Assembly: GCF_032229225.1 (NCBI RefSeq)
Contig: NZ_CP135076.1
Coordinates: 1,593,001-1,657,000, forward strand
DNA: 64,000 bases
Source: Stakelama saccharophila
Lineage (GTDB): Bacteria; Pseudomonadota; Alphaproteobacteria; Sphingomonadales; Sphingomonadaceae
Direction of reading: 5' to 3'
The notes below the pieces were generated by a model, which was not told the DNA's origin, made no database searches, and was given only the letters and a program-made list of their open reading frames with translations. This document shows positions 26,724 through 34,325 of the stretch, piece after piece (the stretch's first letter is position 1; the number at the start of each line of letters is the position of its first letter). The translations under genes and the position numbers were made by a program.

Positions 26724-27551
26724 TCATCGTCCGGCCGCTCCCGCCACCGCCTGAACGATATATTTCTGGAAGAAAAGGTAGACGATCAGGATCGGCAGCC
26801 CGGCGAACACCGCCTGCGCCATCAGGAAACCCAGCCCTTCGGTCTGGGCGAAGTTCATCTGCGTCGAGGCGATGCCGACGGTCAGCGTGTACATCGCCTT
26901 GTTGGTTGCCGAGATGAGCGGCCACCAATAATCGTTCCACGCAGTCAGGAAGGTGAAGATGCCGAGCGTGGCCTGTGCCGGTATGGTGAGCGGCAGCAGC
27001 ACACGCAGGAAGATGCGCAGGCGTGAGGCGCCGTCGAGCATTGCGGCTTCGTCGATATCGCGCGGGATCGCCTTGAAATATTGCGTCATCAGGAACACCC
27101 CGAACGGGGCCGACATGCCCGGCAGCATCAGCGCAATGTAGGTGTTGTGCATCGACACCGCGCTGAACATCTGGTGCCGCGCGATGATGACCGCCTGCTC
27201 GGGCACGGCGAGTCCCAGCAGGACGACCACGAACAGCGCCCCGCGCCCCGGAAATTCCAGCCGCGCAAAGCCGTAACCGGCGAGCGAGGAGAGAACGAGC
27301 ACCCCCGCCGTCATCCCCAGCGAGACGATCAGGCTGTTGCCGATCCAGCGGAACACCTGCCCGTCGCCGAACAGGATGCGGTAGTTTTCGAGCGTATAAG
27401 GCGCGTGGAAGACCGAATTGGTGTCGGCGAGCAGCGCCGCATTGGCCTTGAGCGAGAGCGCTAGCACCCAGCCCAAAGGCAGCAGCATCAGGATCGCCGC
27501 GAATATGACGAGCGCGATCGCCACCGGGTGCGTCCTGCCGACGCGCATCAT
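26724..27551 (-). CDS. ABC sugar importer permease (MalG type)
   Basis: 275 residues starting at ATG 27551, overlapping the stop of the upstream permease; a second ATG follows at once (27548). About six membrane helices. The EAA loop RDIDEAAMLDGASRLRIFLRVLLPLTIP contacts the ATPase. Typical of the second permease of CUT1 (oligosaccharide) importers. Confidence 0.92.
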   Translation of the reverse strand: MMRVGRTHPVAIALVIFAAILMLLPLGWVLALSLKANAALLADTNSVFHAPYTLENYRILFGDGQVFRWIGNSLIVSLGMTAGVLVLSSLAGYGFARLEFPGRGALFVVVLLGLAVPEQAVIIARHQMFSAVSMHNTYIALMLPGMSAPFGVFLMTQYFKAIPRDIDEAAMLDGASRLRIFLRVLLPLTIPAQATLGIFTFLTAWNDYWWPLISATNKAMYTLTVGIASTQMNFAQTEGLGFLMAQAVFAGLPILIVYLFFQKYIVQAVAGAAGR

Positions 27552-28468
27552 GTCTCCTCCCTGCGAGACGACACCCGGTACTGCGCCATCGCCGCGAGCA
27601 GGATCATCACGAACAGCACCTGCGCGGCGGCCGAGGCATAGCCCAGCTCCCATTGCCGCCAGCCGGTTTCGTAGATGAACAGTACGATCGGCCGCGTCGC
27701 GTTGTTGGGACCGCCCAGCGTCATCAGTTGCGGCTGTCCGAAGAGCTGGAACTGCAGGATGATCTCGATAATCAACACGAGCATGAAGGTGCGCCGGATC
27801 GCCGGCAGCGTGATCCTGGTCAGCGTCGTCCAGCGCGAGGCGTTGTCGAGCGCGGCCGCTTCGTACAGGTCACGCGGCACCTGTTGCAGGGCGGCGAGGA
27901 ACAGGACCATCGGCAGACCGATGCACCACCAGATGGTGGTGATCGCGATCGCCGGCATGGCGAGCGTTTCGTCGTTGAGGAACGCGACCGGCGTGCCGCC
28001 CAGCGCCTTCGTCACCACCGCGAGCAGGCCGCCATCGGGCAGGAAGACCAGCCGCCAGACCAAGGTAACCACCGTCACCGACAAGACCGTCGAGGCGAAG
28101 AAGATCGTCCGCAGCACCGCCGCCCAGCGCGTCTGCCGGTTGAGCACGAGCGCCAGCGCCAGCCCGATCGCGGCGAGGGCGGGCACGGTCAGCAGGACGA
28201 AGTAAAAGGTATTCCACACCGTTTCGAGGAAGATCGGATCGCGGAACAGGCGGATGAAATTGGCCAGGCCGACCCAGCGGTCGGTGCCGAACAGGTCGCC
28301 TTTCGTCGTCGACAGCCAGATGCCCCAGCCGAGCGGGATGACCAGCATGATCGCGAACACGGTGAGATACGGCACCACGAACAGCAGATTGCCCCAGGTC
28401 GCCGCCTGCCGCCGCTTTGGCGGTTCGGCCGGGATCGGCGCGGTGGGTTCGGAAAAGGCCGTCGCCAT
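27548..28468 (-). CDS. ABC sugar importer permease (MalF type)
   Basis: 306 residues from ATG 28466-28468, one base overlapping the ATPase stop (TGATG). Six membrane helices follow a Pro-rich cytoplasmic head (MATAFSEPTAPIPAEPPKRR). The EAA loop is RDLYEAAALDNASRWTTLTRITLP. Partner of the MalG-type permease downstream. Confidence 0.92.
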   Translation of the reverse strand: MATAFSEPTAPIPAEPPKRRQAATWGNLLFVVPYLTVFAIMLVIPLGWGIWLSTTKGDLFGTDRWVGLANFIRLFRDPIFLETVWNTFYFVLLTVPALAAIGLALALVLNRQTRWAAVLRTIFFASTVLSVTVVTLVWRLVFLPDGGLLAVVTKALGGTPVAFLNDETLAMPAIAITTIWWCIGLPMVLFLAALQQVPRDLYEAAALDNASRWTTLTRITLPAIRRTFMLVLIIEIILQFQLFGQPQLMTLGGPNNATRPIVLFIYETGWRQWELGYASAAAQVLFVMILLAAMAQYRVSSRREET

Positions 28469-29577
28469 CAGCCGGCCCCTTCCGGGTGGTGACCGAGGCC
28501 ATGCGCATCGAACAGGTGCGCGGCGTCGGTGTCGAGCGACACGCCGACCACATCGCCGACGCGAATGGACGAGACGCCTGCATCCTCGGCGACCAGTGTT
28601 TCGCCGTCGGACAGCGTCACGTGAACCAGCGTCCGTTCGCCGAGCCGTTCGACAACCGCGGCCTTGCCTTGCATCACCGCCCGCTCCATCGGCACCGGCC
28701 GCACGCATTCGGGCCGGATGCCGAGATTCATGTTGTCTGCATTGTCGAGGCTTTCGGCCGCGATCTTCGTCACGACGCGCGTTCCGTCGCCCAGCCGCAC
28801 GATCGCGTGGCCCGCCTCGGCATCGTCCATCGCGGCGGGCAGCAGGTTGATGCGCGGCGAACCGACAAAGGTCGCGACGAACTGCGTGCGCGGGCGAAGA
28901 TAGATTTCCATCGGCGTGCCGACCTGTTCGATCCCGCCGCCGTTCAGGATGACGATGCGGTCGGCGAGCGTCATCGCCTCCACCTGGTCGTGGGTGACGA
29001 AGATCATCGTCGCGCCCAGCCGTTGGTGGAGCTGCGCGATTTCCAGCCGCGTGCGGTTCCTGAGCGCGGCGTCGAGGTTCGACAGCGGCTCGTCGAGCAG
29101 GAACAATGCCGGTTCCTTGACGATCGCGCGGGCGATGGCGACGCGCTGCCGCTGACCGCCGGAAAGCTGTCCGGGCTTGCGGTCGAGAAGCGCAGATATC
29201 TCCAGGCTCTCGGCCGCCGCTTCGGCCCGGCGGGTGATCTCCGCCTTGTCGACGCCGGCGTTGCGCAGGCCGAACGCCATGTTCTCGCGCACCGTCATGT
29301 GCGGGTAGAGCGCATAATGCTGGAACACCATCGCCACGCCGCGTTTGCCGGGCGGCAGATGGTCCACACGGGCATCGCCGATATGGATCGCACCCGAATC
29401 AACCGTCTCCAGCCCCGCGATCATGCGCAGCAATGTCGATTTTCCGCAGCCCGACGGACCCAGGAACACGACGAACTCGCCGGGCGCGATCTCCAACGAC
29501 AGCCGGTCGACCACTCGCAGCGATCCGTAGCTCTTGCTGACCTGCGCCAGGGTTACGCCCGACAAGCCATCCTCCAC
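28468..29577 (-). CDS. ABC sugar importer ATPase (UgpC/MalK family)
   Basis: 369 residues. Walker A GPSGCGKST (40-48), Q-loop FQHYALYP, signature LSGGQ (138-142), Walker B LFLLDEP (158-164) and switch His in FVTHDQVEAMTLADR. The C-terminal regulatory TOBE domain runs from about 235. It powers import by the two permeases. First gene of a six-gene minus-strand operon: ATPase, two permeases, binding protein, GH51, GntR regulator. A TTTGTCTGAGTAGT motif lies about 10 bp upstream of the start. Confidence 0.95.
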   Translation of the reverse strand: MEDGLSGVTLAQVSKSYGSLRVVDRLSLEIAPGEFVVFLGPSGCGKSTLLRMIAGLETVDSGAIHIGDARVDHLPPGKRGVAMVFQHYALYPHMTVRENMAFGLRNAGVDKAEITRRAEAAAESLEISALLDRKPGQLSGGQRQRVAIARAIVKEPALFLLDEPLSNLDAALRNRTRLEIAQLHQRLGATMIFVTHDQVEAMTLADRIVILNGGGIEQVGTPMEIYLRPRTQFVATFVGSPRINLLPAAMDDAEAGHAIVRLGDGTRVVTKIAAESLDNADNMNLGIRPECVRPVPMERAVMQGKAAVVERLGERTLVHVTLSDGETLVAEDAGVSSIRVGDVVGVSLDTDAAHLFDAHGLGHHPEGAG

Positions 29578-29586
29578 CTCTTCTTA

Positions 29587-29600
29587 TTTGTCTGAGTAGT
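29587..29600 (+). promoter_or_regulatory. Putative operator, TTTGTCTGAGTAGT
   Basis: Fourth copy of the arabinose-locus motif, in the 165-bp divergent region between the ABC operon and the halogenase trio. It could control either or both directions. It is the only recognisable regulatory repeat before the halogenase genes. Confidence 0.5.
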
Positions 29601-29742
29601 GGAGCGAATGGCACGACGCTGTCAACCGATCGTGCGGCCGGCGTCGTTCCGGCCCGCGCGCCGGCGGCGGCTCGGGCGAGATATTGTCGCCAGGTGCCCG
29701 GCGGATATGGTAGCGGTCCCGCAACGGGAAGGAGAGGGAGCG

Positions 29743-31242
29743 ATGGCCGAGCGCGTGCGCGTGACGATCGTCGGCGGCGGGACGGCGGGTTGGATGGCCG
29801 CGGCGGCCCTGGCGGCGCTGTTGCCGCGCAAATGCGCCGTCACGCTGATCGAATCGGAAGCGATCGGCATCATCGGCGTGGGCGAGGCGACGCTGCCGCA
29901 TCTCAAGGCGTTCAACGACCGGCTCGGCTTCAACGAGGCGGCGTTCATGGCGGCGACGCGCGCGACCTATAAGCTGGGGATCGAATTTCGCGACTGGGCG
30001 CGCATCGGCGACAGCTACATTCACCCCTTCGGCGCGTTCGGCAACGATATCGGCGGCGTTGGTTTCCACCACTATTGGCACCGCGCACGTGCGGCCGGAC
30101 AGGCGGAGGACCTGGACGCCTATTCGCTGCCGGTGGTCGCGGCGCGCATGGCGCGCTTCACGCCGGCCGACACCATCGCCCGGGCGCCACACGGGTTCAG
30201 CCATGCCTATCAGTTCGATTCGACGCTGTACGCGCCCTATCTGCGCCGCTTCGCCGAGGCGCGCGGCGTGGAACGCATAGAAGGCAAAGTGGTGGACGTG
30301 GCCCGCCACGGCGAAAGCGGCGATATTCGCGCCGTGACGCTGGAGGACGGCCGGTCTTTCGAGGGCGACCTGTTCCTCGACTGCTCCGGTTTTCGCGCGC
30401 TGCTGATCGACGGCGTGCTGGAAGAACCGTTCGAGGACTGGTCGCGCTGGTTGCCATGCGACCGTGCGGCGGCGGTGCCGTGCGCAGTACAGGCGGGGCC
30501 GCTTCTGCCCTATACGAGCGCGATCGCGATGCCGTCGGGCTGGCGGTGGCGCATTCCGCTGCAGCACCGGGTCGGCAACGGCTATGTCTATGCTTCCGGC
30601 CATTGTTCGGATGACGAAGCGGTGGCGGCGATCCTGGGCGCGATCGAGGGCGAGCCGATCGCTGAACCGCGCATCCTGCGCTTTCGCGCCGGTCGGCGAC
30701 GGCGCGGCTGGGTGAACAATTGTGTGAGCGTGGGCCTTTCGGGCGGCTTTTTGGAACCGCTCGAATCGACGAGCATTTATCTGGTCCAGCTTTGCGTGCA
30801 GACGCTGATCGAGCTGTTTCCGCAGGACGGCGTCGCCGCGATCGACCGCGACGAGTTCAACCGGGTGCTCGATCTGGAATATGACCGGATTCGCGACTTT
30901 CTGATCCTGCATTATCACGCGACGCAGCGGAGCGATTCGGCATTCTGGGAACGGATGCGGACGCTCGATATTCCCGACAGCCTGGCGGAAAAGATAGAGT
31001 TGTACCGTCGCCGCGGGCGCGTGGCGCAATATGGTCGCGGACTGTTCCTCGAACCGAGCTGGATTGCCGTTTATGCGGGGCAGCGGATCGTCCCCGACGG
31101 CTTCGACCAGCGGGCCGGGGCGGGGTCGATCGAAGCGGTGGCGAAGGGGATGGAGGCGTTCCGCCGGCGCACGGCCGAAGTCGCCGCGGGGATGCCGGGC
31201 CATGTCGACTATATGATGCGAACCGGCGCGATGGCGGCATGA
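29743..31242 (+). CDS. Flavin-dependent tryptophan-halogenase family protein 1
   Basis: 499 residues from ATG 29743, strong ribosome site (GGAAGGAGAGGGAG). All marks of active flavin halogenases are present: FAD motif GGGTAGW (11-17), GVGEATLP, catalytic Lys77 in TYKLGIEF, WxWxIP as WRWRIP (267-272), and Glu341 in EPLESTSIY. The family uses FADH2, O2 and halide to make hypohalous acid that is passed to the lysine. The substrate in carbohydrate loci of this kind is unknown; free tryptophan is unlikely to be the only one. First of three genes with 4-base overlaps, next to arabinose importer genes. Free FADH2 would come from a reductase elsewhere. Confidence 0.88.
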   Translation: MAERVRVTIVGGGTAGWMAAAALAALLPRKCAVTLIESEAIGIIGVGEATLPHLKAFNDRLGFNEAAFMAATRATYKLGIEFRDWARIGDSYIHPFGAFGNDIGGVGFHHYWHRARAAGQAEDLDAYSLPVVAARMARFTPADTIARAPHGFSHAYQFDSTLYAPYLRRFAEARGVERIEGKVVDVARHGESGDIRAVTLEDGRSFEGDLFLDCSGFRALLIDGVLEEPFEDWSRWLPCDRAAAVPCAVQAGPLLPYTSAIAMPSGWRWRIPLQHRVGNGYVYASGHCSDDEAVAAILGAIEGEPIAEPRILRFRAGRRRRGWVNNCVSVGLSGGFLEPLESTSIYLVQLCVQTLIELFPQDGVAAIDRDEFNRVLDLEYDRIRDFLILHYHATQRSDSAFWERMRTLDIPDSLAEKIELYRRRGRVAQYGRGLFLEPSWIAVYAGQRIVPDGFDQRAGAGSIEAVAKGMEAFRRRTAEVAAGMPGHVDYMMRTGAMAA

Positions 31243-32717
31243 CGGCGCGGCCGATCACGCGGATCGCCATCGCCGGCGGCGGGGTGGCGGCCTGGGCGGC
31301 GGCGCTCGCCTTTGCCCGGCGGCTGCCCGGAACGCAGGTGACGGTGGTGCCGACGGATGATGCGCCGTGCGGGATGGCGGACCGGTTCGGCACGATGCAG
31401 GTATCGGCGCGAGACTTCCATCTGCGCGCCGGGATCGACGAGCGCAAGCTGCTCGCGACATGCGGGGGCGCCTTTCGCCTCGGCACGCGCTTCGACGGCT
31501 GGATGCGCATGGGCGGACATTTCGTCCGGCCGATCGGCGGCCATGGCCGGTCCGTCAGCGGCGTGCCCTTCCATCAGGCGTGGATCGCGGCGGCGCACCG
31601 CGGTGCGGCACCGGCGTTCGATCGCTTTTCTCCCGCCGCCGCCCTGATCTCTGCTGGACGGTTTCGACCGCCGGCGGTGGACGCACGGTCGCCGTTCTGG
31701 GGCTTCGACGTTGCGATCGCGGTGGATCCGGCCGCCTATCGCGAGGTGCTGAGACAGGCGGCGCTTGCGGCGAACGTCGCGACCGCGTCGCGCCTGTGCG
31801 GCGTGTCGGCGACGGGCGAGCGGGTGACGGGCCTGCACGGAGTGGACGGCGAAACGATCGACGCCGATCTGTACGTCGATGCAAGCGGGTCGGCGGCGGC
31901 GCTGCTGTCGAGCCTGGAGGGAGGCGATGCGCGCCGCGACTGGTCGCACTGGCTGCCGAACGACCGGGTTCAGGTGACGCGCGAGCGATCGGGACCCGAG
32001 CTGATACCGGCGGACATCGTCATGGCGGAGCGGGTCGGCTGGCGCCTGACAAGTGATTTGCCGGCGGGGCGCACCATCGCACGCGTTTATTCCTCCCGGC
32101 GGCTGAAGGACGAGACGGTCGCGCGCGCCCTCGGCGACGCAGCCGAGCGGCTGGAAATCCGGCCGGGCCGGCGCGCGGCTGCCTGGATCGGCAATTGTGT
32201 CGCGATCGGTGATGCGGCGGTCGAATGCGAGCCGCTGGAGGCGCCGCATTGCCATCTGATCCATGCGGCGATCGATCGTATTCTGAACCTGTTGCCCGAC
32301 ACGGAGTTCGCGCCGCTGGAACTTGCCCGCTATAACCGCGAATGGGGCGAGGAGGCGGACCGGCTGCGCGACTTCCTGATCCTGCATCATGCCGTTTCAG
32401 GCCGGAACGACCCCTGTTGGAAGCGGCTGCGCGACGTCGAGCTGCCGGACGAACTGAATTACGCGCTGGCGCTGTTCCGCGAACGCGGGCGATTGCCGTT
32501 GCGCAACTTCGGAAGTTTCGGTCCGGAGGCCTGGTATGCGGTGCTGCTGGGGGCGTCCGTGTTGCCGCGCCATGCCGACGCGCTTGCCGATAACCTTACG
32601 GCGCAGCAGTTCGCGTCCTTCGCCGACACCTTCCTCGGCGCGATGGCGACGGAGCTGAACGCCGCTCCGCGCCACGATACCGTCCTGGCGCGGCTGCGCA
32701 GCGCGCGGGCAGCATGA
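31239..32717 (+). CDS. Degenerate tryptophan-halogenase-like flavoprotein
   Basis: 492 residues, same fold and length as its neighbours and overlapping both by 4 bases (ATGA). Key sites have changed: the catalytic Lys is Arg80 (AFRLGTRFDGW), the WxWxIP motif is WRLTSDLP (268-275), and EPLESTS is EPLEAPHCH (331-339, Glu334 kept). The FAD loop is AGGGVAAW rather than GGGTAGW. Domains such as DLYVDASGSAAALL and the C-terminal DFLILHHAVSGRND still align. It is not expected to halogenate by the known mechanism. It may be a subunit or regulator of its neighbours, or a different flavoenzyme. The frame is intact, so selection keeps it. Confidence 0.8.
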   Translation: MTARPITRIAIAGGGVAAWAAALAFARRLPGTQVTVVPTDDAPCGMADRFGTMQVSARDFHLRAGIDERKLLATCGGAFRLGTRFDGWMRMGGHFVRPIGGHGRSVSGVPFHQAWIAAAHRGAAPAFDRFSPAAALISAGRFRPPAVDARSPFWGFDVAIAVDPAAYREVLRQAALAANVATASRLCGVSATGERVTGLHGVDGETIDADLYVDASGSAAALLSSLEGGDARRDWSHWLPNDRVQVTRERSGPELIPADIVMAERVGWRLTSDLPAGRTIARVYSSRRLKDETVARALGDAAERLEIRPGRRAAAWIGNCVAIGDAAVECEPLEAPHCHLIHAAIDRILNLLPDTEFAPLELARYNREWGEEADRLRDFLILHHAVSGRNDPCWKRLRDVELPDELNYALALFRERGRLPLRNFGSFGPEAWYAVLLGASVLPRHADALADNLTAQQFASFADTFLGAMATELNAAPRHDTVLARLRSARAA

Positions 32718-34231
32718 ACGGCGGCGCGGACCAGCGGCTGCGCGACGTCGTGATTGTCGGCGGCGGGACGGCGGGATGGATGGCGGCCGCCGCCTATGGC
32801 CGGTTCCTCAACAACGGCCATACGCGCGTCACGCTCATTGAATCCGACGCGATCGGAACCGTTGGCGTGGGCGAGGCGACGATCCCGACCATTCTGGGCT
32901 TCAACCAGATGCTGGGCATCGACGAAGCGGCGTTCCTGCGGGCGACGGGCGGAACGTTCAAGCTGGGCATCGAATTCAGCGACTGGGGGGCGGTCGGCGA
33001 CCGCTATCTGCATCCGTTCAGCAGTTACGGCCAGCCGCTTCAGGGCGTGCAGTTCCACCATATCCGCGAAAAGCTGGCGCGGCTCGGCAGGGCCGGGCCG
33101 CTGGAGGAATATTCGCTTTGTGCCGCGGCGGCGGCGCGGGGTCGCTTCGCGCACCGCGCTGGCGATTCGCGCTCGCCCTTTTCGCGCCCGGTTTACGCCT
33201 ATCATTTCGATGCCGGCCACTATGCCAGATTCCTGCGCGACTATGCAGAGCGGCTGGGCGTGCAGCGTATCGAGGGGCGGATCGAGGAGGTCGAGCAGGA
33301 CGGGCAGAGCGGATTCGTCACCGCCGTGCGGCTTTCGGACGACCGGCGTGTCGCGGGCGACCTGTTTCTGGACTGTTCGGGGTTTCGCGCGCTGCTGCTG
33401 GGGCGAACGCTGGGTGTCGGGTTCGAGGATTGGAGCCATTGGCTGCCATGCAACCGCGCTGTCGCGGTGCCCAGCGAAGCCACCGCGCGGCCGCGGCCTT
33501 ATACCCAGGCTTTCGCCCGCCCGGCGGGGTGGCAATGGCGCATTCCGCTGCAGCATCGCACTGGCAATGGCCATGTCTATTGCGATGCGTACATGACGCC
33601 GGACGAGGCAGAAGCGACATTGCTCGAGACCCTGGAGACAAAGGCGACGGCGCCGCCGCGCCATCTTGCCTTCACCGCGGGACGGCGCGAGCGCTTCTGG
33701 GAGAAGAACGTCGTCGCCATCGGCTTGTCGAGCGGTTTTCTGGAGCCGCTGGAATCGACCAGCATCCATCTGATCCAGACCGGTATTTCCAAGCTGATGG
33801 CGCTGATGCCGGACCGCCGCTTCGCCGCGATCGAGCGCGATACCTACAACCGGCTGATGCGCCGAACGGTCGACGGCGTGCGCGACTTCATCATCCTGCA
33901 TTATGCCGCGACCCAGCGGGACGACACGCCGTTCTGGAACCGGTTGCGGACCATGGAGCTGCCGGACAGCCTGGCCGAGAAGATCGCGCTGTTCCGCGAC
34001 AAGGGGCGTTTCTTCCGCTATGACGACGAACTGTTCGACCTGTCCAACTGGGTGGCGGTGATGGTGGGCCAGAACTGGACTCCGCAGGGATACGACCCCA
34101 TCACCGACGCGCTGGACGAGGACCGGCTGGCGGCGGCGCTGGAGCAGATGCGCCGCATCATTCGGGACAATGCCGCACAGATGCCGCTGCACGGCGACTA
34201 TGTACGCGATTTCTGCGCCGCGGGGCGATGA
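32714..34231 (+). CDS. Flavin-dependent tryptophan-halogenase family protein 2
   Basis: 505 residues. Start ATG 32714 overlaps the preceding stop. GGGTAGW (16-22), Lys83 in TFKLGIEF, WQWRIP (273-278) and Glu347 in EPLESTSIH are all present, so it should be catalytically competent. It resembles the halogenase at 57623 more than the first gene of this trio does (shared GFLEPLEST, WQWRIPLQHRTG and similar flanks). Third gene of the unit; GH67 follows after 94 bp with its own putative operator. Confidence 0.88.
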   Translation: MNGGADQRLRDVVIVGGGTAGWMAAAAYGRFLNNGHTRVTLIESDAIGTVGVGEATIPTILGFNQMLGIDEAAFLRATGGTFKLGIEFSDWGAVGDRYLHPFSSYGQPLQGVQFHHIREKLARLGRAGPLEEYSLCAAAAARGRFAHRAGDSRSPFSRPVYAYHFDAGHYARFLRDYAERLGVQRIEGRIEEVEQDGQSGFVTAVRLSDDRRVAGDLFLDCSGFRALLLGRTLGVGFEDWSHWLPCNRAVAVPSEATARPRPYTQAFARPAGWQWRIPLQHRTGNGHVYCDAYMTPDEAEATLLETLETKATAPPRHLAFTAGRRERFWEKNVVAIGLSSGFLEPLESTSIHLIQTGISKLMALMPDRRFAAIERDTYNRLMRRTVDGVRDFIILHYAATQRDDTPFWNRLRTMELPDSLAEKIALFRDKGRFFRYDDELFDLSNWVAVMVGQNWTPQGYDPITDALDEDRLAAALEQMRRIIRDNAAQMPLHGDYVRDFCAAGR

Positions 34232-34277
34232 GCATGTAATGGGTGTCGCTGCTTGGTTGCCGATTGCGCCGGTGTCT

Positions 34278-34293
34278 GTGATACCGCTACCAA
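34278..34293 (+). promoter_or_regulatory. LacI-type operator before GH67
   Basis: GTGATACCGCTACCAA, three mismatches from the perfect palindrome at 44720; 32 bp before the GH67 start. Confidence 0.55.
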
Positions 34294-34325
34294 CAATGCG
34301 GGCGATCAGACGCGGGAGAGGTTGA

